Part shown: positions 33,139 to 41,617 of the stretch, piece by piece
Layout of the letters: every line of letters begins with the position of its first letter
Position numbering within the stretch: the first letter of the stretch is position 1
NCBI RefSeq assembly: GCF_002101555.1
Contig: NZ_LQOL01000045.1
Span: 1-64,000, forward strand
Reading direction: 5' to 3'
DNA length: 64,000 bases
Source: Mycolicibacterium canariasense
Lineage (GTDB): Bacteria; Actinomycetota; Actinomycetes; Mycobacteriales; Mycobacteriaceae
Notes under the pieces: generated by a model
Told to the model about the DNA's origin: nothing
What the model saw: only the letters and a program-made list of their open reading frames with translations
Database searches by the model: none
Program-made: the position numbers and the translations under genes

Positions 33139-33924
33139 ATGTCCCCGACGGCTCAGCCCCCCATCGCCGTGCAGCTGTGGAGCGTTCGCGACCACCTTGC
33201 CGCGGACTTCGACGGCACCGTCGCAACCCTGGCCGATATCGGGTTCGCCGGTGTAGAAACCGCGTTCGGGGTCGAGGGCGACCTCGACGAAGAGCACATC
33301 GTCCAGGCCTCCGGCATCTTCTCGAAATACGGACTTCAAGTCTGCTCGGCCCATGTGGAGATCCCGCTCGGCAAGGACCTCGACGCCGTACTGCGTCAGG
33401 CCGACATCCTCGGCACCCGCCGCATCGTCTGGCACGGCTGGCCCGAAGACCCACGCTACGGGAGCAAGGCCGGCGTCGACGAACTGATCGATATGTACGG
33501 CCGCGCCAACGACGTCGCCCGCGCGGAGGGTCTCGAGTTCGGTATCCACAACCATTGGTGGGAACTGCAGCCCGTCGACGGAACGCCGTCGCTCGAGCTT
33601 CTCCATGCCGCGCTGGACCCGTCGGTGTTCTTCGAACTCGACGTCTACTGGGCCACGGTGGCCGGTGTCGACCCCGTCGCGCTCATCACCCGACTGGGGT
33701 CACGGGCGCAGCTGATCCACGTGAAAGACGGCGCCGCCGAAGACGTCGACGCACCCATGGTCGCCCTGGGTCAGGGCACGATCAGGCTCGAGCCGACGCT
33801 CGCGGCCGCTGAGGACGCGGCCTGGTGGATCGTCGAGTTCGACGCCTGCGACGGCGACATCTTCGACGCGCTGTCTGTGAGCAGGCAGTATCTGCGTGCC
33901 CTGGCGACGGAAGCGACGAGTTGA
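33139..33924 (+). CDS. Sugar phosphate isomerase/epimerase-like TIM barrel, first of four
   Basis: A 261-residue xylose-isomerase-like TIM barrel (AP_endonuc_2 family). Starting QLWSVRDHL, it has IHNHWWEL (metal-site His/Glu region), FFELDVYWATVAG (Asp), LIHVKDG (His) and WIVEFDACDGD (Glu), so a divalent-metal site looks complete. Members isomerise or epimerise sugars, or cleave 3-keto-glycosides. GAGGTCCTCG precedes the ATG. It is immediately downstream of the transporter and 3 bp ahead of a second barrel. In this operon beside GMC oxidases, elimination or hydration of a 3-keto sugar is a plausible alternative to isomerisation. Confidence 0.87.
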   Translation: MSPTAQPPIAVQLWSVRDHLAADFDGTVATLADIGFAGVETAFGVEGDLDEEHIVQASGIFSKYGLQVCSAHVEIPLGKDLDAVLRQADILGTRRIVWHGWPEDPRYGSKAGVDELIDMYGRANDVARAEGLEFGIHNHWWELQPVDGTPSLELLHAALDPSVFFELDVYWATVAGVDPVALITRLGSRAQLIHVKDGAAEDVDAPMVALGQGTIRLEPTLAAAEDAAWWIVEFDACDGDIFDALSVSRQYLRALATEATS

Positions 33925-33927
33925 CAC

Positions 33928-34743
33928 GTGGTTGAGGTGATACCGTCGCGCCCCATCGAGATCGCGTCCAGTGAATGGGTTCTCGGCCATCGCGACCAGG
34001 CATTGCTGCGCACGGCAGCCGCCGGACTGACGGCTGTCGAACTCGACGCACGACCGGATCTCGATACGGAATCCGTTCGCCTCGCGCTCAGCGAGCACGG
34101 TCTCAGCGCGCCGTCGCTGTGCTGGCAATGGAACCCCGATGCCGAACTCGGATCACCCGACGGTGCCAGCCGACGTGGCGCCCAGCGGTACCTGGCCGCC
34201 GCCTTGGAGCAGGCCGAACATCTCGGCGCGACCCAGCTCGTCGTCGTCCCCGCATGCCGCGAGATCCCCTGGCAGGACGAGCCGCGACAGACCGGCATCG
34301 AGCGCGCCGCATCCGCGATCCGTGAGGTGCTCCGTGACGCGCCGGCACGCGTCCAACTGGCGCTCGAAGCGCTGCGCACCGACGAAAGCTTCCTGCTCAA
34401 CACGCTCGACGAGGCCGATCAGCTGCGGGAGATGATCGACGACGACCGCGTCACGCTGTTGGCCGACCTCTATCACCTGGCCGATCTCGACGGCCACCTG
34501 GACGAGATTGTCGGCGCCCACGCCGAGAAGATCTCTCTTGTCCATTTCGCCGCGGCCGACCGCACCAAGGTCACCGCAGCGACGCTGCGCATCGCCGAAG
34601 TCATCTCGGTGCTCACCGCCGCTGGATTCGACGGCTCGGTAACGCTCGAATACACCGTTCCCGATGACGACGACCTCCGTAAGGCGGCCGCGTTCGCGAT
34701 GCAGGCGTGGAACGCGCCCGCGGAGAAGGCCGGTTCCACCTGA
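33928..34743 (+). CDS. Sugar phosphate isomerase/epimerase-like TIM barrel, second of four
   Basis: A 271-residue relative of the xylose-isomerase-like barrels, but divergent. The metal-site residues can be placed in LALEALRTDE (Glu), LLADLYHLAD (Asp), ISLVHFAAAD (His) and SVTLEYTVPD (Glu). LYHLADLDG is typical of hydroxypyruvate isomerase-type members. GTG start 3 bp after the previous gene. Its stop overlaps the GMC gene start (TGATG). It may be a separate enzyme or a partner of the first barrel; several barrels in one operon suggest successive steps. Confidence 0.82.
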   Translation: MVEVIPSRPIEIASSEWVLGHRDQALLRTAAAGLTAVELDARPDLDTESVRLALSEHGLSAPSLCWQWNPDAELGSPDGASRRGAQRYLAAALEQAEHLGATQLVVVPACREIPWQDEPRQTGIERAASAIREVLRDAPARVQLALEALRTDESFLLNTLDEADQLREMIDDDRVTLLADLYHLADLDGHLDEIVGAHAEKISLVHFAAADRTKVTAATLRIAEVISVLTAAGFDGSVTLEYTVPDDDDLRKAAAFAMQAWNAPAEKAGST

Positions 34744-36695
34744 TGCTCGATCCCCTGCTCGTCGCCGCGGCCTCCGCGCTGTTTCCCGAACTTCTCGAAC
34801 TGCCCGCGGTGCCCGACCACATCGGCACGCCCCTTCGGGCAGCCTTGGACACCGTCACCGGCACGGCACCGTTCGAGCGGTGGCCCAGCGCGGAACGCCT
34901 GTCTCTGCTCCAGAGGATGCTGTCCGGCGGTGATGCGACTCGCCGCGAGGCGGTCGAACGATTCGGCCGGTGGGTGGCCGCGGTCGTGCTCGAACAACCC
35001 GGCGTCCTCGACCGGGTCGGATTCCGTGTGCTGGCGCCGGAACGGGATTGGCCCGACGTCGACGATTCGCTGTTCGCGACCACACCAGCCGACCAGCTCG
35101 AACCCGACTATCAGGTGGTGATCGTCGGATCCGGAGCCGGAGCAGGCGTTGCGGCCCATGTGCTGAGCCGCGCCGGACTGCATTGCCTGGTGATCGAGCG
35201 TGCTCCCGCACTGACCACGCGCCAGATGGCCAGCACGCACGGCGCAAGCGCCCGAACGTTTTCCGGGTTCGACCGTCTGGTGGATCTCCCCGCCCTGAAC
35301 GCTCCGCGGATGGTCAACGGCGAGCTCACCGTGCCGGGCACGTCGCAATGGAACGGCAACGCGATGACGCTGGGTGGCGGGACTCGGGTTTACGGCGCGA
35401 TGGCATGGCGGTTCAGCCCGGAGGACTTCGCCATGGGGTCGGTCTACGGCGATCCGTTCGTGGATTGGCCGATCGGCTACGACGACTTGGCGCCCTTCTA
35501 CGACAGGGTCGAGCGCGTCATCGGTGTCGCCGGTGCCACTGGGCTCGCGCCGCACGACGGTCCCCGCAGTCGGGCGTATCCGATGCCTGGCGTGCGACTG
35601 AACTCCGTCGGCCATCGGCTGGCCACGGGTGCGGACACACTCGGCCTGCCTACCGTGACGCCGCCGCTGGCGATCAACACGCGCGCCTACAACGGACGGC
35701 CGGCGTGCGTCGAATGCGCTCTGTGCGTGGGGCATGCGTGCCCGGCCAACGCCAAGAACGGCACGCACAACACCGTGCTGCCGTCGGCGGTCGCGACCGG
35801 CAGATGCACAGTCACCACCTCGGCAGTCGTCACCAGCCTCATCGTGGCGGGCAACGCGGTCACGGGCGTCGCGTTCGTCGCAGACGGTCGACAGCGCCTG
35901 GTACGCGCGCGCCACGTCGTGCTGGCCGCGGGTGCCATCGAGTCTGCGCGACTCCTGCTGGCCAGCGCCGTCGACGATCCCCACGACCAGATCGGCCGCT
36001 ACCTCCAAGGGCACCTGTATGCCGGCGCCACCGGACTTTTCGCAGACCCCGTCGACGACATGGTGGGCCCCGGTCCCAGCATCGCGACCACGCTCTACCG
36101 CCATGGCAACACCGGGGTCGCCGGAGGGGGAATCCTGGCCAACGACTTCACCCGCACCCCGTTCGAGGCGTGGGGCGGCCTGGTCGAAGCAGGGTTCGTC
36201 TCGGCCTACGGATCGACCGCGATCGACGAGCTCGCGTTCGCCTATCCGCGATCCGCGGTCGTCATCGGGCCCGTTCAGGAGGCCCCGCAAGCCGAGTCGA
36301 GGGTGACCGTCAGTGGCCACCTCCGTGATCGCGTCGGCGTCCCCCTTGTTCACCTCGACTCCCCCGGTCCGCATCCCAACGATCTCGCGGTGGCAGCTCT
36401 GCTGACGGAGAAGGCCCAGAACTGGCTGTCCGCCAGCGGATCGGCCAAAACCGTGGCCACTCAATGGATGCCGCGCCGCGGTCCATCAGCGGATCAACAT
36501 CAGGCCGGCACATGCCGGATGGGCACCGACCCGGCGACGTCGGTCACCGACGCCAACGGTGCGCTGTGGAACCACCGCGGCCTCACCATCGCCGACGGAT
36601 CGCTGCATCCCACCAACGGCGGCGTGAACCCCGTACTGACCATCATGGCCAACGCCTGGCGGGTCTCCGAACGTCTCGCCGACAGCCTGACCTGA
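34743..36695 (+). CDS. GMC-family oxidoreductase with N-terminal extension
   Basis: A 650-residue FAD enzyme. About 120 N-terminal helical residues precede the FAD-binding VVIVGSGAGAGVAAHVL. The body has GNAMTLGGGTRVYGAMAWR and a Cys cluster CVECALCVGHACPANAK. The C-terminal catalytic region includes HQAGTCRMG and a late Asn (GGVNPVLTIMANAWR). The N-terminal extension and Cys motif recall long-chain alcohol oxidases and periplasmic glucoside/sorbose dehydrogenases, which pass electrons to a carrier rather than O2. There is no signal peptide. It probably oxidises a sugar or glycoside hydroxyl, alongside the oxidase at 37606. Confidence 0.87.
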   Translation: MLDPLLVAAASALFPELLELPAVPDHIGTPLRAALDTVTGTAPFERWPSAERLSLLQRMLSGGDATRREAVERFGRWVAAVVLEQPGVLDRVGFRVLAPERDWPDVDDSLFATTPADQLEPDYQVVIVGSGAGAGVAAHVLSRAGLHCLVIERAPALTTRQMASTHGASARTFSGFDRLVDLPALNAPRMVNGELTVPGTSQWNGNAMTLGGGTRVYGAMAWRFSPEDFAMGSVYGDPFVDWPIGYDDLAPFYDRVERVIGVAGATGLAPHDGPRSRAYPMPGVRLNSVGHRLATGADTLGLPTVTPPLAINTRAYNGRPACVECALCVGHACPANAKNGTHNTVLPSAVATGRCTVTTSAVVTSLIVAGNAVTGVAFVADGRQRLVRARHVVLAAGAIESARLLLASAVDDPHDQIGRYLQGHLYAGATGLFADPVDDMVGPGPSIATTLYRHGNTGVAGGGILANDFTRTPFEAWGGLVEAGFVSAYGSTAIDELAFAYPRSAVVIGPVQEAPQAESRVTVSGHLRDRVGVPLVHLDSPGPHPNDLAVAALLTEKAQNWLSASGSAKTVATQWMPRRGPSADQHQAGTCRMGTDPATSVTDANGALWNHRGLTIADGSLHPTNGGVNPVLTIMANAWRVSERLADSLT

Positions 36696-36727
36696 ACCAT
36701 CCACCCATCCACGCCGAGGAACCCATC

Positions 36728-37597
36728 ATGCCGCTCCGTATCGGACTCCAGTTGTACTCCGTGCGCACCTCCCTGGCCGACTCGACGCCGAAGACTCTTC
36801 AGCGCATCTCGGAACTCGGCTACCACTATCTGGAGGCCGCCAACCACTCCGCCGCGACCGACGACGGCATCGGCTTCGGCGTGTCGGCACCGGAACTCCG
36901 CACCATGTTCTCCGACCTCGGGCTGCACATCGTGGGTGCTCACGTCAGCCCACTGCAGCTCGACCGACTCCCGGCGATCCTGGACTACCAACTGGAGATC
37001 GGCTGCCGCCAGATCGGCAACGACATCGAGTTCTATCCCAGGGGCGACCGAGACCACCTGCTGAGGCGGATCGACTTCTTCAACCGCGTAGGGCAACTGT
37101 GCGCCGAGCGCGGCATGCGGTTCTACTATCACAACCACTACCAGGAATTCCAAAGAATCGACGGCGAGCTCATCTACCAGACGATTCTCGAAAAGACCGA
37201 TCCTGAGCTGGTTTTCGTCGAGATGGACACCTACTGGGTGACGCGTGCGGGCCATGATCCGATCGAGTGGATGCGGCGATACCCCGAGCGCATCGTGCTC
37301 CTGCACCAGAAAGACTTCCCGGCAGACGCGCCGCAACCGATGAATCTGTACGCCGGTGTCGTCGATCTCGACGCCGACATCGACATGCCGCTGTTCGAAA
37401 GCGTCGAGGACCGCCGCTGCTTCACCGAGATCGGCACCGGAATTCTGCCCATCCAGGACATCATCGACACCGCGCTCACTCTCCCCAACCTGGAGTACAT
37501 GCTGCTCGAACAGGATTACACCCGGTTCACCGATCTGGAATCCATCGAGCGCAGCCGATCCGCATTCGACGCCTACCACGGAATCACCTGGACGTGA
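36728..37597 (+). CDS. Sugar phosphate isomerase/epimerase-like TIM barrel, third of four
   Basis: A 289-residue barrel starting LRIGLQLYSVRTSL, the typical opening of this family. YYHNHYQEF, VFVEMDTYWVTRAG, LLHQKDF and MLLEQDY mark the metal site. It is most like the first barrel (33139). The ATG at 36728 follows GAGGAA at good spacing. It lies between the two GMC genes, which suggests that its substrate is an oxidised (keto) sugar. Some relatives are 3-keto-glycoside lyases or epimerases. Confidence 0.87.
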   Translation: MPLRIGLQLYSVRTSLADSTPKTLQRISELGYHYLEAANHSAATDDGIGFGVSAPELRTMFSDLGLHIVGAHVSPLQLDRLPAILDYQLEIGCRQIGNDIEFYPRGDRDHLLRRIDFFNRVGQLCAERGMRFYYHNHYQEFQRIDGELIYQTILEKTDPELVFVEMDTYWVTRAGHDPIEWMRRYPERIVLLHQKDFPADAPQPMNLYAGVVDLDADIDMPLFESVEDRRCFTEIGTGILPIQDIIDTALTLPNLEYMLLEQDYTRFTDLESIERSRSAFDAYHGITWT

Positions 37598-37605
37598 GGA
37601 GCACT

Positions 37606-39141
37606 GTGCACCCGACGAACGCAATGATCGAGCCCCCGGCATTCGACGTGCTCATCGTGGGCAGCGGACTGATGGGCGCCGCCGTCGCTCATCTGCTCCG
37701 ACAGGCCGACACGCACCTGCGCATCGGAATGGTCGACGGCGGACCGCCTCTCGGCTCGACACCCGGACAGCATCTGCACGACGTACCCGAACCGGAGATC
37801 TGGGGTCAGTACAACGAGAAGGTGTCCACCGGCATCCAGGGGTTCTACACGGGTGTCGCCCCGAGCGCCGACGTCGGCGGCAACCTGGCCGCCGCGACAC
37901 CGGGCATGTATCACCTGCAGTCGATCGGCGAGGACGCCACCGCCATGCCGGCCGCCGCAGTGGCGTGGAACGTCGGCGGCATGGGCATCCATTGGACCGC
38001 GGCCACCCCAACGCCATGGGGCAGCGAGGTGTTCCCACAGATCGGTGAGAACGATTGGCGCGCAGACCTTCACCGAGCCACCGAGCTCCTGCGCGTCAAC
38101 CGCTGTCCGTATCCCCCGACAGCGGCCGGGCAGGCGGTGGCGAAAACCCTGGGCACGCTGTTCGACTCCGTGAGCGCAGAGGGCCGAGGCATCCAGCCCA
38201 TGCCGATGGCCGTCAATCCCACCCCGTCCGGCCTGAAGGAGCGCACGGGCCCCGCGACGATCTTCCCACCCATCGGCAATCCCGCCCGCGACGACCAATT
38301 CACCCTCTACACCGACACTTTGGCGACATCCATCGTGCACCGGAACGGCCGCGCCACCGGTGTGGCCGTCCGTGACGTCCACACCGGTGACACCCGAGAA
38401 CTCACCGCGAGTCAGGTGATCGTCTGCGCTGACGCGATCCGGACCCCGCAGCTGCTCTTCGCCTCTAGCATTCGCCCACGCGCACTCGGCCGGTTCCTCA
38501 ACGAGCACATCTTCCTCTCAGGACAGGTGCTCGCCGACCCCGGCCGACTCGGCTTCGATCTCGCCACCCTGGACCCTCCCACCGATCACGAGTGGGCCGC
38601 CGACTGCATCTGGATACCGCACAGCGACGGCGGTCAGCCCTTCCAGGTGCACATCATGAACGCGGTGATGATCGACGACGACCGCTCGCCGCTCGCCTAC
38701 GCCGTCGGCCTCGAGTTCTACGTCGCCACCGAGATTCGCGAGGAGAACGCGCTCCGATTCTCCGACACGGACACCGATGCCGCAGGGATGCCGCGGATCA
38801 CCATCGACTTCGACTACACCGATGCGGATCGAGCCAGCCTGCAGCAGGCCCAGCAGGTGCAGCGTCAGGCGGCTGAGCTGCTCGGCCCGTTCGACCCCGC
38901 GACCGAGTCGGCCGTTCTCCCGGCCGGGTCGTCACTGCACTTCACCGGCACCGTGCGGATGGGCGCGGCCGACGACGGGACGAGCGTGTGCGATACCGAC
39001 TGCCGGGTGTGGGGTTTCGAGAACCTGTTCGTCGCAGGCTGCGGTGTCATCCCGACCGCACTCAAATGCAACTCCACCCTCACCGGTATGACGACGGCGG
39101 TACGAGCGGCACGCGCGGCCTCGGCCACAGTTCGACGCTGA
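37606..39141 (+). CDS. Pyranose oxidase/glycoside 3-oxidase-like GMC flavoprotein
   Basis: A 511-residue FAD enzyme. The dinucleotide motif VLIVGSGLMGAAVA is at 15-28, and the pyranose-2-oxidase-type block GGMGIHWTAATP at 124-135; in fungal pyranose oxidase the matching His is the covalent FAD link. The catalytic pair fits His445 (SLHFTGTVRMG) and Asn489 (KCNSTLTG). Bacterial relatives include C-glycoside 3-oxidases such as CarA and PsG3Ox, which make 3-keto-glycosides. It is flanked by two TIM barrels of the family used by C-deglycosidases. GTG 37606 follows AGGAG at short spacing; ATG 37624 is the alternative. No signal peptide. Confidence 0.85.
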   Translation: MHPTNAMIEPPAFDVLIVGSGLMGAAVAHLLRQADTHLRIGMVDGGPPLGSTPGQHLHDVPEPEIWGQYNEKVSTGIQGFYTGVAPSADVGGNLAAATPGMYHLQSIGEDATAMPAAAVAWNVGGMGIHWTAATPTPWGSEVFPQIGENDWRADLHRATELLRVNRCPYPPTAAGQAVAKTLGTLFDSVSAEGRGIQPMPMAVNPTPSGLKERTGPATIFPPIGNPARDDQFTLYTDTLATSIVHRNGRATGVAVRDVHTGDTRELTASQVIVCADAIRTPQLLFASSIRPRALGRFLNEHIFLSGQVLADPGRLGFDLATLDPPTDHEWAADCIWIPHSDGGQPFQVHIMNAVMIDDDRSPLAYAVGLEFYVATEIREENALRFSDTDTDAAGMPRITIDFDYTDADRASLQQAQQVQRQAAELLGPFDPATESAVLPAGSSLHFTGTVRMGAADDGTSVCDTDCRVWGFENLFVAGCGVIPTALKCNSTLTGMTTAVRAARAASATVRR

Positions 39142-39193
39142 CGTAGACCGCCCTGGCACGAGGAGCAGACTGTCGTTGAGAAGGGAGCGTGCG

Positions 39194-40210
39194 ATGCAGA
39201 GTCGGCGGGAAGTGACGCTGTTCACCGGACAGTGGGCTGATCTACCCCTGGAGACGGTCGCCGAGATGGCCGGCAAGTGGGGTTACGACGGACTCGAGAT
39301 CGCCGCATCCGGTGACCACCTCGACTTGGAGCGAGCCGAGGAGGACCCCGGTTATCTGCAAACCCGCCTCGAGCTCCTCGCTCGGCACGGACTCGTGGTG
39401 CGCGCGATCTCGCACCACCTCGGTGGGCAAGCCGTGTGCGACGACCCCATCGACTTCCGGCACCGCGCCATCCTGCGCCCAAGCGTGTGGGGCGACGGCG
39501 ACGCCGAGGGCGTCCGCACCCGCGCCGCCGAAGACATGAAACGCGCTGCCCGCGTTGCCCGTCGGCTCGGAGCGGACGTGGTCACCGGGTTCACCGGATC
39601 GAAGATCTGGCCGTATGTCGCGATGTTCCCACCGGTTCCGGACTCCGTCATCGACGCCGGGTACGAGGACTTCGCCACACGGTGGAACCCCATCATCGAC
39701 GTCTTCGACGACGAGGGAGTTCGGTTCGCCTTGGAGGTGCACCCGTCGGAGATCGCCTACGACTACTGGACAACCCGTCGGACCCTCGACGCCATCGGGA
39801 ACCGCCCCGGATTCGGGCTCAATTGGGACCCGAGCCACCTGATCTGGCAGGGATTGGATCCCGTCTCGTTCATCATCGACTTCGCCGACCGGATCTATCA
39901 CGTCGACTGCAAGGACACCAGAGTGCGACCGGCGAACGGCCGCTCGGGCCTGCTCGGTTCACACCTGCCGTGGGGTGACCCGCGGCGCCGCTGGGACTTC
40001 GTGTCGACGGGACGCGGAGACATCCATTGGGAGGATGCCTTTCGGGCGCTCGAGGCGATCGGTTACCTCGGGCCCATATCGGTCGAGTGGGAGGACGCCG
40101 GCATGGACCGTCGCCACGGAGCCGCCGAAGCCGTCGCGTACGTCCGCAGCCTGCTCTGGCAGCTACCCGACGCGCGGTTCGACGCCGCCTTCGGTCAGTC
40201 GGATTCCTGA
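39194..40210 (+). CDS. Sugar phosphate isomerase/epimerase-like TIM barrel, fourth of four
   Basis: A 338-residue barrel, the longest of the four. The metal ligands are clear: Glu in ALEVHPSEIAYDY, Asp in NWDPSHLIW, His in YHVDCKDT and Glu in ISVEWEDAG. Its length and the inserted loop after VDCKDT match the large subunit of bacterial C-deglycosidases and 3-keto-glycoside-processing isomerases. The small beta subunit that C-deglycosidases need was not found nearby. ATG 39194 is chosen for its AAGGGAG site. It ends the operon. Confidence 0.86.
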   Translation: MQSRREVTLFTGQWADLPLETVAEMAGKWGYDGLEIAASGDHLDLERAEEDPGYLQTRLELLARHGLVVRAISHHLGGQAVCDDPIDFRHRAILRPSVWGDGDAEGVRTRAAEDMKRAARVARRLGADVVTGFTGSKIWPYVAMFPPVPDSVIDAGYEDFATRWNPIIDVFDDEGVRFALEVHPSEIAYDYWTTRRTLDAIGNRPGFGLNWDPSHLIWQGLDPVSFIIDFADRIYHVDCKDTRVRPANGRSGLLGSHLPWGDPRRRWDFVSTGRGDIHWEDAFRALEAIGYLGPISVEWEDAGMDRRHGAAEAVAYVRSLLWQLPDARFDAAFGQSDS

Positions 40211-40252
40211 CGCATCGCCATCATGCCCGTGGTCGCGCCAATCGCCAGTGGT

Positions 40253-40286
40253 GTAGCAGTCTGCTACGCTCGTAGCAGACTGCTAC
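40253..40286. promoter_or_regulatory. Tandem palindromic operator of the toxin-antitoxin module
   Basis: Two 15-bp palindromes, GTAGCAGTCTGCTAC (40253-40267) and GTAGCAGACTGCTAC (40272-40286), are separated by 4 bp, their centres 19 bp apart. Each is symmetric about a single base and the two are also exact inverted copies of each other. They end 13 bp before the antitoxin start. The layout fits cooperative autorepression by an antitoxin. Confidence 0.85.
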
Positions 40287-40299
40287 ATGGAGGTCGGAG

Positions 40300-40686
40300 A
40301 TGGCAGAGACCACAGACCGGGTGACGCGGGTCGCTGCGGACCTGATGGACAGCGCCGCGGTGGAGGGTTCGCGCCAGAGCCGATCGGCCAAGCAGCAGCT
40401 CGACCACTGGGCCCGGGTGGGGCGCGCGGTATCCAGCCAGCACAGCGCCGCACGCCGCAAGGTCGAGGCCGCGTTGGCCGGCGAAACTCCCCTGAGCGTT
40501 CTCACGGCCGAGGAAGGCGCGGTGTTCAACGCCGAGATCGCGGCGGCCATCGAGGAAAACCTCGCCAAGGCCGACTACGGCGCGACACTGGCGGCACGCG
40601 GGATCACCACCGTCGCCGTCGATGAGAACGGCGACATGGTGCAGTACCGCCCGGATGGCAGTACGGCGGTGTTGGCACGCCGGTGA
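40300..40686 (+). CDS. ParD-like antitoxin
   Basis: A 128-residue protein resembling ParD-like antitoxins encoded beside zeta-type toxins in mycobacteria. The N-terminal half has a short helical DNA-binding region (RVAADLMDSAAVEGSRQSRSAKQQL, 11-35). The C-terminal half is a toxin-neutralising helical region ending with the strand pair TTVAVDENGDMVQYRPDGS. The ATG at 40300 follows GGAGG. It lies just after a tandem palindrome and 37 bp before the toxin gene, so autoregulation is very likely. Confidence 0.82.
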   Translation: MAETTDRVTRVAADLMDSAAVEGSRQSRSAKQQLDHWARVGRAVSSQHSAARRKVEAALAGETPLSVLTAEEGAVFNAEIAAAIEENLAKADYGATLAARGITTVAVDENGDMVQYRPDGSTAVLARR

Positions 40687-40723
40687 CCGGCCGCCCCACG
40701 GGAACCACTCAGCGATCGTCGCC

Positions 40724-41314
40724 GTGAACCGACTCGACCTGGTCGTCGGATCCAACGGGGCCGGCAAGTCCACGTTCATCGAACTGACCTTGGCGCCGTT
40801 GCTGCCTGGCAGCGTCGTCGTCAACGCCGACGACATCGCCAAGCGCCGCTGGCCGGAGGCGGCCGCCGAACATTCCTACGAGGCCGCGCGTATCGCCGCG
40901 CAGACTCGATCCCAACTGATCGAGCTCGGCGAGTCCTTCATCGCCGAGACGGTGTTCTCGCATCCCTCCAAGCTCGAACTGATCGACGCTGCGCAGGCTG
41001 CCCGCTACACCGTGATCATGCATGCGGTGTTGATCCCCGAAGACCTGGCTGTGCAGCGTGTGCGCCACCGCGTGGCCGCTGGAGGTCACGACGTGCCCGA
41101 GCGGAAGATCCGCGAACGCTACCAACGGCTTTGGAGCCTCATCGTCCTCGCCGCCCAGCGGGCCGACACCGCAACGTTCTACGACAACAGTGCTTCTCGC
41201 GGCCCTCGCGTGGTCACACAGATCAGCTCAGGATTCGTGGTCGGCTCCCCCGTATGGCCATCCTGGACACCGGATGTCCTCACCACGCAATGGCCCCCGG
41301 GGACTCCCGGCTAG
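40724..41314 (+). CDS. Zeta-toxin family P-loop kinase
   Basis: A 196-residue P-loop protein of the zeta toxin family. Walker A GSNGAGKST is at 9-17, and NADDIAKRRWP (34-44) supplies the catalytic acidic residue. SFIAETVFSHPSKL matches the segment that contacts the second substrate, and an Arg-rich lid (RVRHRVAAGGHDVPERKIRERY) follows. Zeta toxins phosphorylate UDP-N-acetylglucosamine and block wall synthesis; some mycobacterial-type relatives may use other targets. The gene follows the ParD-like antitoxin. The GTG at 40724 is the first start placed properly before the P-loop. Confidence 0.87.
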   Translation: MNRLDLVVGSNGAGKSTFIELTLAPLLPGSVVVNADDIAKRRWPEAAAEHSYEAARIAAQTRSQLIELGESFIAETVFSHPSKLELIDAAQAARYTVIMHAVLIPEDLAVQRVRHRVAAGGHDVPERKIRERYQRLWSLIVLAAQRADTATFYDNSASRGPRVVTQISSGFVVGSPVWPSWTPDVLTTQWPPGTPG

Positions 41315-41617
41315 CCCAGACGGTCGAATGCCTTGTGCCGCCCGATGCAGCGACCGTGTCAGCCTTTCGGTTCAGAGTTCCTGCCGCAACATCTACGGGT
41401 CGATGAGGCTGTGCGGGCCTGCCGCCGCGCGATTCAGGGCCACGATGTCTTGAAAGAACGACCGACTTGGCTCCCATGACGCGATGATCGCCAGAACCGC
41501 AGGCGCTACTTCCAGGCGGGCGGGCTCCGTCACGCCGCAAGCCGCCTCGGTCGGACGACAAGTCGCCGCGCAGCGTGCGGCCTTGCCAGCGGCAGGGAGC
41601 CCGTTCAGGATAGGGCT
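41315..41617. other. Intergenic region, no clear gene
   Basis: About 300 bp after the toxin gene. There is no conserved domain in any frame, no repeat and no clear promoter apart from what must lie just before 41618. A reverse frame in 41393-41610 is open but has no recognisable features. Confidence 0.4.

Noticed and set aside
34473..36464. Very long open frame on the minus strand opposite the GMC gene
   Set aside because: It is antisense to a clear GMC oxidoreductase with FAD motifs. High-GC codon bias opens the opposite strand, and the translation has no domain.
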